Shown piece after piece: positions 1-7,900 of a stretch of 15,441 nt of DNA; the stretch's first letter is position 1, and each line of letters begins with the position of its first letter. A program made the position numbers and the translations under genes. Source of the DNA: Avisuccinivibrio_A sp964651505 (GTDB lineage Bacteria; Pseudomonadota; Gammaproteobacteria; Enterobacterales; Succinivibrionaceae); assembly GCA_964651505.1 (NCBI GenBank), contig CAZYXT010000061.1:1-15441 (forward strand). The letters run 5' to 3'. A model generated the notes under the pieces. It had not been told where the DNA came from and did no database searches. It saw only the letters and a program-made list of their open reading frames with translations.

Positions 1-11
1 GCCGTTTGGGT

Positions 12-17
12 TATAAT
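12..17 (+). promoter_or_regulatory. Probable -10 box upstream of pyrG
   Basis: A perfect TATAAT lies 28 nt before the pyrG start codon. The matching -35 element would fall before the window, so only half of the promoter can be seen. The short AT-rich leader between it and the ATG has no strong Shine-Dalgarno sequence; the best match is a weak AAGATGGA ending about 7 nt before the start. Confidence 0.5.
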
Positions 18-45
18 GCCAACAAATATTTAAGATGGAATTGTT

Positions 46-1695
46 ATGTCTGAATCTCCTGCTAAGCTCATTTTTGTCACCGGCGGCGTAGTTTCATCCT
101 TAGGCAAGGGCATTGCAGCTGCCTCGCTGGCCGCACTTCTCGAGGCCCGCGGCCTTAAAGTTACCATGATGAAGTTAGACCCTTATATTAACGTTGATCC
201 TGGCACCATGAGCCCCATTCAGCATGGCGAGGTGTTCGTCACCGAAGACGGTGCCGAGACCGATCTTGATTTGGGTCATTACGAGCGCTTTATCCGCACC
301 AAGATGACCTGCCGCAATAACTTCACCACAGGCAAGATCTACTCTGATGTCATCAGAAAAGAGCGTCGCGGCGATTATCTGGGCGCGACTATTCAAGTAA
401 TTCCCCACATCACCAACTCCATTAAAGAGCGCATCATTGCAGGTGCCGAAGGCAATCAGATTGCCTTAGTTGAGATCGGAGGCACGGTAGGCGACATCGA
501 GTCCCTGCCTTTCTTGGAGGCCATCAGGCAGCTGGCCGTCGACATCGGCCGCGAAAACGCCATCTTCATGCATTTGACCTTGGTGCCGTATCTTCCGACC
601 TCAGGGGAGGTTAAGACCAAGCCCACCCAGCACTCGGTAAAAGAACTCTTGTCCATCGGCATTCAGCCTGACGTTTTGGTCTGCCGTTCAGACAGGGCCA
701 TTCCTCCGCATGAGCGCCAAAAGATTGCCATGTTCTGCAATGTCTCAGAGCGGGCGGTTATTTCCTTAAAGGACGTCGATTCCATTTACAAGATCCCCGC
801 CTTGTTAAAGAGCCAGTTCTTGGATCAGTTTATCGTCGAACGTTTCGGCATAACCTGCCGGGAGGCCGATCTTTCAGAATGGGAGCAGGTCCTCTATCAG
901 CAGGCCAATACCACAGGTGAGGTCACCGTCGGCATGGTGGGCAAGTATGTTGAGCTGCATGATGCGTACAAGTCGGTCAACGAGGCTTTGAAGCACGGCG
1001 GTCTTAAGAACAGGCTGGCCGTCAACATCAAGTATATTGACTCTGAAGATGTCGAAGCCCGCGGCACCGAGCTGTTGCGCGACGTAGATGCAATCCTGGT
1101 CCCGGGCGGTTTTGGCAGCCGCGGCATCGAAGGCAAGATCGCAGCAGCCCGTTATGCCCGCGAAAACAAGATCCCTTATCTGGGCATTTGCCTGGGCATG
1201 CAGGTTGCCATCATCGAATACGCCCGCGATGTTGCCCATATGGAAGGGGCCAACTCGACTGAATTTGAACCCAAGACCCCTTATCCCGTGATTGCTCTCA
1301 TCACCGAGTGGATTGATGAGGACGGCACGGTGGAAAAGCGCTCTGAGAAGTCCGATTTGGGCGGCACCATGCGTTTGGGCGGTCAGTTGTGCCATCTTAA
1401 GGCAGGCTCCAAAGTTCGTGAGCTCTACGGCAAAGATGACATTGTCGAGCGTCACCGCCACCGCTATGAGGTCAACAACACCTTGATAGGCAAGATCACC
1501 GATGCAGGCATGCAGGTTGCAGGTCTGTCAACCGACAACAAGCTCGTGGAGATCGTGGAGATCCCCGATCATCCCTGGTTCATCGGCGTGCAGTTTCACC
1601 CTGAATTTACCTCCAATCCGCGCGAGGGACATCCTTTGTTCTCAGGGTTTATCAAGGCGGCCAAGGCCTATCAGGACTCGCGCCTTAAGCTGTAG
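46..1695 (+). CDS. pyrG: CTP synthase (glutamine hydrolysing)
   Basis: This enzyme makes CTP from UTP, ATP and glutamine, the last step of pyrimidine nucleotide synthesis, in the cytoplasm. The 549 residues compare with 545 in E. coli and align end to end. The N-terminal amidoligase domain (about 1-270) opens with the nucleotide-binding stretch FVTGGVVSSLGKG and carries KLDPYINVDPGTM. The C-terminal class I glutamine amidotransferase domain (about 290-545) has the nucleophile Cys382 in GICLGMQ and the His518/Glu520 pair in QFHPEF, the counterparts of E. coli Cys379, His515 and Glu517. All catalytic residues are present, so the enzyme should be active. In E. coli pyrG is followed by eno; here ftsB starts 14 nt after the pyrG stop, so the two are probably co-transcribed from the -10 box just upstream. 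Confidence 0.98.
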   Translation: MSESPAKLIFVTGGVVSSLGKGIAAASLAALLEARGLKVTMMKLDPYINVDPGTMSPIQHGEVFVTEDGAETDLDLGHYERFIRTKMTCRNNFTTGKIYSDVIRKERRGDYLGATIQVIPHITNSIKERIIAGAEGNQIALVEIGGTVGDIESLPFLEAIRQLAVDIGRENAIFMHLTLVPYLPTSGEVKTKPTQHSVKELLSIGIQPDVLVCRSDRAIPPHERQKIAMFCNVSERAVISLKDVDSIYKIPALLKSQFLDQFIVERFGITCREADLSEWEQVLYQQANTTGEVTVGMVGKYVELHDAYKSVNEALKHGGLKNRLAVNIKYIDSEDVEARGTELLRDVDAILVPGGFGSRGIEGKIAAARYARENKIPYLGICLGMQVAIIEYARDVAHMEGANSTEFEPKTPYPVIALITEWIDEDGTVEKRSEKSDLGGTMRLGGQLCHLKAGSKVRELYGKDDIVERHRHRYEVNNTLIGKITDAGMQVAGLSTDNKLVEIVEIPDHPWFIGVQFHPEFTSNPREGHPLFSGFIKAAKAYQDSRLKL

Positions 1696-1709
1696 CAAGA
1701 AGACACAAG

Positions 1710-2003
1710 ATGCGCATACTATCCTTAGTTTTGATGGTGCTGATAGGTTTTCTGACCTACGATATCTTTCAAGGCAAGAACGGCATTGCGCAATATCAGG
1801 CGGCCGGGCAGCAGCTGAGTGAGGCGCGGCAGGTCTCCGAGCGTCTTGCCAAACGCAACCAAAGCGTCGAGCAGGACATCATGGATCTGAGCCAGGGCGC
1901 CTTGTCGGTTGAAGAGCTGGCCCGCTCCGAGCTGGGGCTCATCAAACCCGGGGAAACCTTCTACCGGGTGATCAATCCTGATCAAAACCTGACTGAGGAG
2001 TAG
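1710..2003 (+). CDS. ftsB: Cell division protein FtsB
   Basis: FtsB is a small bitopic inner-membrane protein that forms the FtsQ-FtsB-FtsL subcomplex of the divisome and helps trigger septal peptidoglycan synthesis. The 97 residues (E. coli 103) show the expected layout: a short cytoplasmic start, one membrane helix at about 3-18, a periplasmic heptad-rich coiled coil at about 25-65, and the conserved tail ARSELGLIKPGETFYRV, which is nearly diagnostic of the family. The segment FQGKNGIAQY after the membrane helix matches E. coli FtsB closely. The gene starts 14 nt after pyrG with a weak purine-rich ribosome site (AAGAAG) and ends 3 nt before the TTG start of ispD. The ftsB-ispD pairing is the normal gammaproteobacterial arrangement. 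Confidence 0.95.
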   Translation: MRILSLVLMVLIGFLTYDIFQGKNGIAQYQAAGQQLSEARQVSERLAKRNQSVEQDIMDLSQGALSVEELARSELGLIKPGETFYRVINPDQNLTEE

Positions 2004-2006
2004 GCC

Positions 2007-2187
2007 TTGGCTGCAAACGGCAAGCAGGGCAGGGAGCAAAGCCTGCCCCAAGATCTCGATTCTCCCTTAATCGATGCGGTGATCCCCTGCGCAGGCTCTG
2101 GCAAGCGCATGGGCGCCCCCATCCCCAAGCAGTACCTCAGGCTGGGCGACAAGCTTGTCATCGAGCACAGCGTCGAAATCTTTTTAA
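2007..2187 (+). CDS. ispD: IspD N-terminal part (cut by assembly gap)
   Basis: This is the 5' part of 2-C-methyl-D-erythritol 4-phosphate cytidylyltransferase, which joins MEP to CTP in the non-mevalonate isoprenoid pathway. The 60 residues before the gap carry the CTP-binding loop VIPCAGSGKRMG and PKQYL, including counterparts of E. coli Arg20 and Lys27, and end at IEHSVEIFL, equivalent to E. coli residue 46. The start is taken as TTG at 2007 because GAGGAG at 1995-2000 lies 6 nt upstream and no suitable ATG precedes the CTP-binding loop. The N-terminus is about 15 residues longer than in E. coli and hydrophilic. The reading frame runs into unknown bases; the rest of the enzyme resumes at 2288 in a different nominal frame, which the arbitrary gap length explains. 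Confidence 0.9.
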
Positions 2188-2287
2188 NNNNNNNNNNNNN
2201 NNNNNNNNNNNNNNNNNNNNNNNNNNNNNNNNNNNNNNNNNNNNNNNNNNNNNNNNNNNNNNNNNNNNNNNNNNNNNNNNNNNNNNN
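2188..2287. other. Assembly gap (100 N)
   Basis: There are exactly 100 unknown bases, the conventional placeholder for a gap of unknown size. The flanking IspD sequence ends at the equivalent of E. coli residue 46 and resumes at the equivalent of residue 147, so about 100 codons are missing. The reading frames on either side require a true length that leaves remainder 2 on division by 3, for example 299 nt. The gap therefore hides the middle of ispD, including the region of E. coli Asp106, Arg109 and Thr140. Confidence 0.97.
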
Positions 2288-3025
2288 GAGCAGGGGGCGA
2301 TTGTCAAAACGGTGCCGCGTCAAAACCTTTACGGGGCGCAAACCCCGCAGATGTTCAAACGCACAGATCTTATCGAGGCTTTGGATCAGGGACTCAAGAG
2401 AGGGCTTGCTTTGACCGATGAAGCTTCGGCCATGGAGCTTTGTTTTGACTATCATCCTCTTTTGGTGATGACAGGCAGCCCCAACTTTAAATTAACCTTG
2501 GCCTCTGATCTTGCTTTGGCAGAGGCTTTATGGGAGAAGACGCATTTGATGTTCAGGATAGGACACGGCTTTGACGTGCACCGCTTCGGTGGCGAGGGCC
2601 CCTGCATTCTGGGCGGGGTAAAAGTGCCTTGCGAGCAGGGCCTCATTGCCCACTCTGACGGGGATGTGGTCATTCATGCTTTGTGCGATGCACTGCTGGG
2701 CGCCTTGGCCCTGGGGGATATCGGCAAGCTCTACCCTGACACCGACGATAAGTTTTTGAACATGGACAGCCGCATCTTGTTGCGCGATGTGACAGAGCGG
2801 GTGCATGCGATGGGCTATAGGGTGGTCAATGCCGATATCACCATTTTGGCTCAGGCCCCGAAGATCGGTCCGCACTCTTTGGCGATGCGGCAAAATTTGG
2901 CCCAAGATCTTAAGGCAGATCTTGATGCTGTCAGCATTAAGGCCACCACCACCGAGAAACTGGGGTTTACGGGCCGCAAAGAAGGCATTGCCGTTGAGGC
3001 CGTGGCCTTGCTGCAAAAACAATAA
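2288..3025 (+). CDS. ispF: IspD C-terminal part fused in frame to IspF (bifunctional IspDF)
   Basis: One open frame without a stop contains the last 87 residues of IspD (VPRQNLYGAQTPQMF, TDEASAME, FKLT; counterparts of E. coli Arg157 and Lys213) and then a complete IspF from the methionine at 2549. IspF (2-C-methyl-D-erythritol 2,4-cyclodiphosphate synthase) cyclises CDP-ME 2-phosphate with release of CMP. Its 158 residues (E. coli 159) have the metal ligands Asp9, His11 and His43 (IGHGFDVHRFG, GDVVIHALCDALLGA) and the ending TTTEKLGFTGRKEGIAVEAV. In E. coli the two genes are separate neighbours; fused IspDF enzymes are known from alpha- and epsilonproteobacteria. The junction (ALAEALWEKTHL-MFRIGHGF) has no linker. 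GGGAGA at 2532-2537 lies 11 nt before the internal ATG, so separate translation of IspF is also possible. The sequence shows the fused frame; that the protein is really made as a fusion is inference. Confidence 0.9.
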   Translation, partial: EQGAIVKTVPRQNLYGAQTPQMFKRTDLIEALDQGLKRGLALTDEASAMELCFDYHPLLVMTGSPNFKLTLASDLALAEALWEKTHLMFRIGHGFDVHRFGGEGPCILGGVKVPCEQGLIAHSDGDVVIHALCDALLGALALGDIGKLYPDTDDKFLNMDSRILLRDVTERVHAMGYRVVNADITILAQAPKIGPHSLAMRQNLAQDLKADLDAVSIKATTTEKLGFTGRKEGIAVEAVALLQKQ

Positions 3026-3049
3026 CGATAAATTTTCAGGTGCTCTATT

Positions 3050-3673
3050 TTGAATATCTTTTCCTTTTTGTATGAGATGTGCATAAAGCTTGCAAAGCAT
3101 CCGCGCGCGCCGCTGTTTTTGTGCATCAACTCCTTTATCGAATCCATATTTTGGCCCATCCCGCCTGACGTGATGCTGGCGCCGATGTGCCTGGCCAAAC
3201 CCAAGCTTGCCCTGCACTATGCGGCTTTGACGGTGATCGCCTCGGTGGCAGGGGCGATATGCGGATATTATCTTGGCTACTTTATCTACGATCCCTATAT
3301 TGCCAATCTTATCGAGTGGCTCAATTACACCGATGCCATGCAGACGGTGCGCAACTGGTTTACCCTCGAATACGGGGTGCTCATGATCTTCATCGGGGCT
3401 TTCACTCCTGTGCCTTACAAGGTGATTGCCGTCACCACGGGCGTGGTGGCGGCCGAAAGCATTGCCGCCACCGGAAGTGCGGGCATGCTCACAATCTTAA
3501 ACTTTATTTTGGTATCGATTGTGGGCAGAGGCCTGAGATTTTTCCTGGAGGCGGGTATCATAAAATTCGGCGGCGAAAAAATGGAGAAAGCCATTCGCCG
3601 TTATATCGATTATCTGGGCTGGGCCTGCGTTATACTGATAACCCTCTACGTGATCTATCAAGTGGTAGTTTAG
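3050..3673 (+). CDS. yqaA: YqaA-type VTT/DedA-related inner membrane protein
   Basis: This is a hydrophobic protein of 207 residues from the YqaA branch (COG1238) of the SNARE-associated/VTT superfamily that also holds the DedA proteins. Visible hydrophobic segments lie at about 20-48, 53-80, 109-135, 145-170 and 188-206. Family hallmarks are the re-entrant-like motif WPIPPDVMLAPMCLAKP near 35-51, FTPVPYK at 118-124 and VGRGLRFF at 158-165. DedA relatives are linked to lipid-carrier recycling and membrane homeostasis, but the substrate of YqaA proteins is not established and none is claimed here. A yqaA gene just before nlpD is known in Vibrio and Shewanella relatives, usually after surE and pcm, which are absent here. 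The start is TTG at 3050, 24 nt after ispF, with only a weak AGG upstream, so the exact start is uncertain. Confidence 0.85.
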   Translation: MNIFSFLYEMCIKLAKHPRAPLFLCINSFIESIFWPIPPDVMLAPMCLAKPKLALHYAALTVIASVAGAICGYYLGYFIYDPYIANLIEWLNYTDAMQTVRNWFTLEYGVLMIFIGAFTPVPYKVIAVTTGVVAAESIAATGSAGMLTILNFILVSIVGRGLRFFLEAGIIKFGGEKMEKAIRRYIDYLGWACVILITLYVIYQVVV

Positions 3674-3685
3674 GACGATAAGCAT

Positions 3686-4882
3686 ATGAGAGTACAAGCA
3701 TTAGCAATGGCGGGGCTGATTGCCGTGTCGGCTTTGGCCTCAGGGTGTGAGACCAGCAATCAGGACTACAGTCACTCCTCGCGCGTGGTGCAGGTCACCA
3801 CGGTTCCGCAGGGCAGTTACCGGGGCTATTCGGTGTCGCAGCATGATGCAGGTGCTCAAGTCAGGCAGGCCCGGCCTGTCTATCAAACGCAGGCATTGGA
3901 AAGCGATTACCAGGTGCCTCCCGAGCCTCAGGTGCAGGTAGTCTCTGCCCCTGCGCAGGCCCCCGCTCCTGTAGAGCCTGTCGCCTCTCAGGTGCCCCCG
4001 CCCCCTCCTGCCCCCTCAGGCGCTGCCGGGGTGGTGCAGCCTTATGTGCCCGATGCTGCCGACACCTACCGGGTGGTCAAAGGCGATACCTTGTACTCCA
4101 TCGCCTTCCGCTACGGGCTTGATTATCGCAGCCTGGCCAAGGACAACGGCATCGAGCCTCCTTACAATATCGCGGTGGGGCAGGTCATCAAGCTTAATTT
4201 GAAGACCTCGCAAGCCCCCACTTATACGGTCAAGCCCAAGGATACCCTTTACTCCATTGCCAAGGCCAACGGGCAGTCGGTGGACTTTTTGGCAGGCGTC
4301 AACAATTTAAGCGCGCCTTACACTTTAAAGGTGGGACAGGTATTGTATTTGGCCCGCGTCGATTCGACCTCCAATGCCAACCGCGCCCAATCTGCGGTGG
4401 TGCCGGTGGCAGGGCAGAGCACAACGCCCGCCCCCGCCAAGCCTGCCGAAACCGCAGCGGCTCCTGCTCCTGCCAAGCCCGTGGTAGTTTCGGGCAAGAC
4501 CCGCACCGTAAGCGGCATCAAGTGGATGTGGCCGACCCGGGGCAAGGTCATCGAGAATTTCTCGCTTGCCGAGCAGGGCAATAAGGGCATCGATATTTCA
4601 GGATCTCAGGGCCAGCAGATCTTGGCAGCTGCCGACGGGCAGGTGGTGTATGCAGGCAATGCTTTGCGCGGCTACGGCAACCTTATCATCATCAACCATG
4701 ACAACGAGTTCTTGTCGGCCTATGCCCACAATGATGCCCTGCTGGTCACCGAAGGGCAAAAAGTGGTCAGAGGCCAGCAGATCGCCAAAATGGGCTCCAC
4801 CGACGCCAAGTCGGTCAGATTGCACTTTGAAATAAGATACCGCGGCCAGTCGGTCAACCCGGTCAACTATCTGCCACAATAA
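3686..4882 (+). CDS. nlpD: Lipoprotein NlpD, LytM-domain amidase activator
   Basis: NlpD is an outer-membrane lipoprotein that activates the amidase AmiC for septal peptidoglycan splitting. The 398 residues (E. coli 379) begin with a lipoprotein signal peptide ending at SALASGC, with Cys21 as the lipidation site. A Pro/Ala/Gln-rich linker (about 75-120) follows, then two LysM repeats (about 127-170 and 179-222, each with DTLYSIA) where E. coli has one, a second Ala/Pro linker (about 245-270), and a C-terminal LytM/M23 domain (about 280-397). In that domain the first zinc ligand of active M23 peptidases is replaced (NKGIDI instead of HxGxDI) and the final HxH is RLH, as in E. coli NlpD, so it should be a non-catalytic activator. 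AGGA lies about 10 nt before the ATG. In most relatives rpoS follows directly; here a hairpin and mutS follow. Confidence 0.93.
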   Translation: MRVQALAMAGLIAVSALASGCETSNQDYSHSSRVVQVTTVPQGSYRGYSVSQHDAGAQVRQARPVYQTQALESDYQVPPEPQVQVVSAPAQAPAPVEPVASQVPPPPPAPSGAAGVVQPYVPDAADTYRVVKGDTLYSIAFRYGLDYRSLAKDNGIEPPYNIAVGQVIKLNLKTSQAPTYTVKPKDTLYSIAKANGQSVDFLAGVNNLSAPYTLKVGQVLYLARVDSTSNANRAQSAVVPVAGQSTTPAPAKPAETAAAPAPAKPVVVSGKTRTVSGIKWMWPTRGKVIENFSLAEQGNKGIDISGSQGQQILAAADGQVVYAGNALRGYGNLIIINHDNEFLSAYAHNDALLVTEGQKVVRGQQIAKMGSTDAKSVRLHFEIRYRGQSVNPVNYLPQ

Positions 4883-4891
4883 AGACTCAAA

Positions 4892-4926
4892 GCGGCGCCT
4901 CAAGGCGCCGCCGATCCTTTCTTTTT
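4892..4926. terminator. Bidirectional Rho-independent terminator between nlpD and mutS
   Basis: A perfect 8-bp GC stem (GCGGCGCC / GGCGCCGC) closes a TCAA tetraloop at 4892-4911. On the plus strand it is followed within 5 nt by a T-rich tract (CCTTTCTTTTT). On the minus strand the sequence after the hairpin is also T-rich (TTTGAGTCTTTA). It lies between two convergent genes whose stop codons are only 43 nt apart, and the mutS stop overlaps the plus-strand T tract, so it plausibly ends transcription from both sides. Confidence 0.85.
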
Positions 4927-7900
4927 CAAACTGCCTTGCCTTCAAGCCTCTCTTTGAGTCCTGCCAGCGCGTTTAAGGCTGCAAGCGGGGTGAGGTTTTG
5001 AATGTCCTGATCTTTGAGGGCAGCAAGCACAGCCAATGCGGCCTCGCAGTTGCAATTTGCCCCAAATCTTTGTTGCAGCTGATGCTCAAAGTCAGCCTTG
5101 GGATCATGATTTTTTGGCAGGGCCTCATCATTCAAGGCCGCCTTTGCATTGCTTAAGCTTGCCGTATCTTGCTTAGGAGCATTTTCATTCTTGGGTTTAT
5201 CTTCTGCCTGCCCGGTTTTATCTTTTGAGGATGCCGGGCCGGTGCCGCTTTGATGATAAGCAAGTTGCTCAAGGCTGCCTTTTAAATACAGCTTGGCTTT
5301 GTTGATGACATTGATGGGCAATCCTGAGAGTTTGCCCACCTCAATGCCGTAAGAGTAGGATTGCGATCCCAAACAGGCTTGGTACAAAAAGACGATTTTG
5401 CCGTTTTCTTCTGCGGCCTTAAAACAGAGGTTTTGGATCTTATTGTACTTGTCTTCAAGCTCGTTTAACTTGGCATAATGGGTCGAAAAGAGGGTCAGGC
5501 AGTTTAATTTCGTGCAAATATATTCGACGATGGCCAGGGCTAAGGCCTCGCCCTCGGCGGTGCTGGTGCCGCGGCCCACTTCGTCCATGATGACCAGGCT
5601 CTCTGCGGTGGCATTGTGCAAAATGGAAGCAGTCTCCTGCATTTCCACCATAAAGGTGGAGCGGCCCGAGGAGAGATCATCGGAGGCGCCGATGCGGGTG
5701 AAGATGCGGTCGATGGGGCCGATGAGCGCGCTTTTGGCAGGCACAAAAGAGCCGATGCGCGCCATGATGGCAATTAGGGCAATCTGGCGCATAAAGGTCG
5801 ATTTGCCGCCCATATTCGGCCCCGAGATCACCATGATCTGATGGGAATCAAAGCTGATGGAATTGGCCACGAAAGGCCGCTCGGATAGCATCTCCACCAC
5901 CGGATGGCGCCCCTCTTTAATCTTGATTTGGGCTTTGGAGGCGAGGGCGGGGCGCACATAGTTGTGCTCCAAGGCCGCCGCCGCAAAGGAATTTAATACA
6001 TCCAAGGTTGCAAGACCCCGGGTTAAAGATGTCAGCTCCTTTAGGCTGCCGTGCAGGGTTTTTAAGATATTGTCAAAGATCTCCTTTTCAAGCTCCAAAG
6101 CCCGGCCTTGGGCCGTCAAAGCCTGCTCTTCAAGCTCCTTAAGCTCCGGGGTGATATAGCGCTCGCTGTTTTTTAAAGTCTGCCGTCTTTGATATTCAGG
6201 CGGGATCTTGTCGTTATGCGTCTTGGTGATCTCGATGTAATAGCCGTGCACGCTGTTAAAGCTCACCTTTAAAGCAGGGATGCCGGTGCGCTCTTTTTCC
6301 CGCTCTTCAATGGCCGTGAGGGTGCTTTGCGAGCCTGACATCAAGTCCCTTAATTTATCCAAGGATTCATCGTAGCCTGATGCTATCACCCCTCCGTCGC
6401 GCAAAAAGGTCGAGGGATTGGGGGCTATGGAGCGCTGCAGCAGATTGCAGATCTCATCTAGGAGCGGGAGCTTTTGGGCAAAACTCTCCAAGGCAAAGGC
6501 CAATACCAAAAGACGAGATGAGGAGGCATCCCGGGCCTCTTCCTCATTCTGATTCCAACCGGGCTCTTGCCGGGGCTTTGCTGCCTTGGATCCTAAATTG
6601 CTTTGATTTTCATTTAAATCCTGCGCATCGGCATCCAAAGCCTGAATGGCAGGGGCGTTTGAGTTTGCGCTGCTCTTAATCTTCGCCAAGGAATCGGGCT
6701 CATTTTTCTTTTGCGCCTGTTCATTTGCAGGGGCCGGTGCCTGCTCAGAAGAAGCCCCTTGCAGGGCACTGTTTTCCTCTTTGAGCTTTCTTTTGCTTTC
6801 CCTTTTTAAGGCGGCGGCAGCCTCGGTTAAGGTTTGCCTGATCTTGGGTACTAAGCTTAAAGTCTCTCTTATGAGCATCAGATCTTTGGGCCTGGCCGAA
6901 AACAAGGCCACGCGGGCAATGGCCCTTTCGGCATCGCCTATCAGGGCAAAAAGCTCGTTTAAGCTTTCGCCCAAGTCTGCATGCAGCAGGGCCTCCACCA
7001 CGTTGAGCCTCTCTTGCACCGCCGCATTGCTGCGCAAGGGCTCGACGATGAAGTTGCGCAGAAGACGGCTTCCCATCGGGGTTTTGGTCTGATCAAGCAC
7101 GCTCAGAAGCGAGCCTTGTTTTTCTCCTCTGAGGTTGGTCAAAAGCTCCAAATTGCGCTGGGCGCATTTGTCCAAGATCACGCTTTGGCTGTAATCTTCG
7201 CGGCTGATGCTCAAGATGTGCTCCAAAGGCGTGTTCTGCGTGGTTTTGACATAGCTTAAAAGGGCTCCTGCGGCGCAAACGGCCTCCTCCATGTCCTCAA
7301 TATCAAAGCCCAATAAACTTGACACCCCAAATTGCCTGCACAAAAGCCGGTAGCAGGAGGTAAGCTCAAAATTCCAGGGGGCCGTGCTCTTGCGGCAGGG
7401 TATGTCAAAGAGCAGTTCGGTTTTTTTGAAGCCCTCGGGGATCACGATTTCAACAGGAGAGCTTTTGTCGATTAAAAGACGCAAGATCTTATCGTTGGGG
7501 GCCAGGGCGGTTTTAAATTTGCCCGAGCTTAAGCTTAACCAGGCATAACCGTAATAGGCTCGCCCCTCAAAGACCGAGGCGATGATATTGTCGCTCTTGT
7601 CGGGGGCCACCCCCTCTTGCGTGACGGTACCCGGGGTGATGATCTTTGAGATCTTGCGCTCCATGGTGCCTTTGGAGGTCTTGGGATCGCCCACCTGCTC
7701 GCAAATGACGGCCGAAAGACCGTTTTTGACCACCTTGGAGAGGTAGCCTTCGATGGCATGATAAGGGATCCCCGCCATGGGGATGGGCTCTCCGTTGTTG
7801 GTGCCGCGGCGGGTTAAGGTGAGATCCAAAAGAGCGGCAGCTTGTTTTGCATCCTCAAAGAACAATTCGTAAAAATCCCCGAGCCTGTAGAACACCAAAG

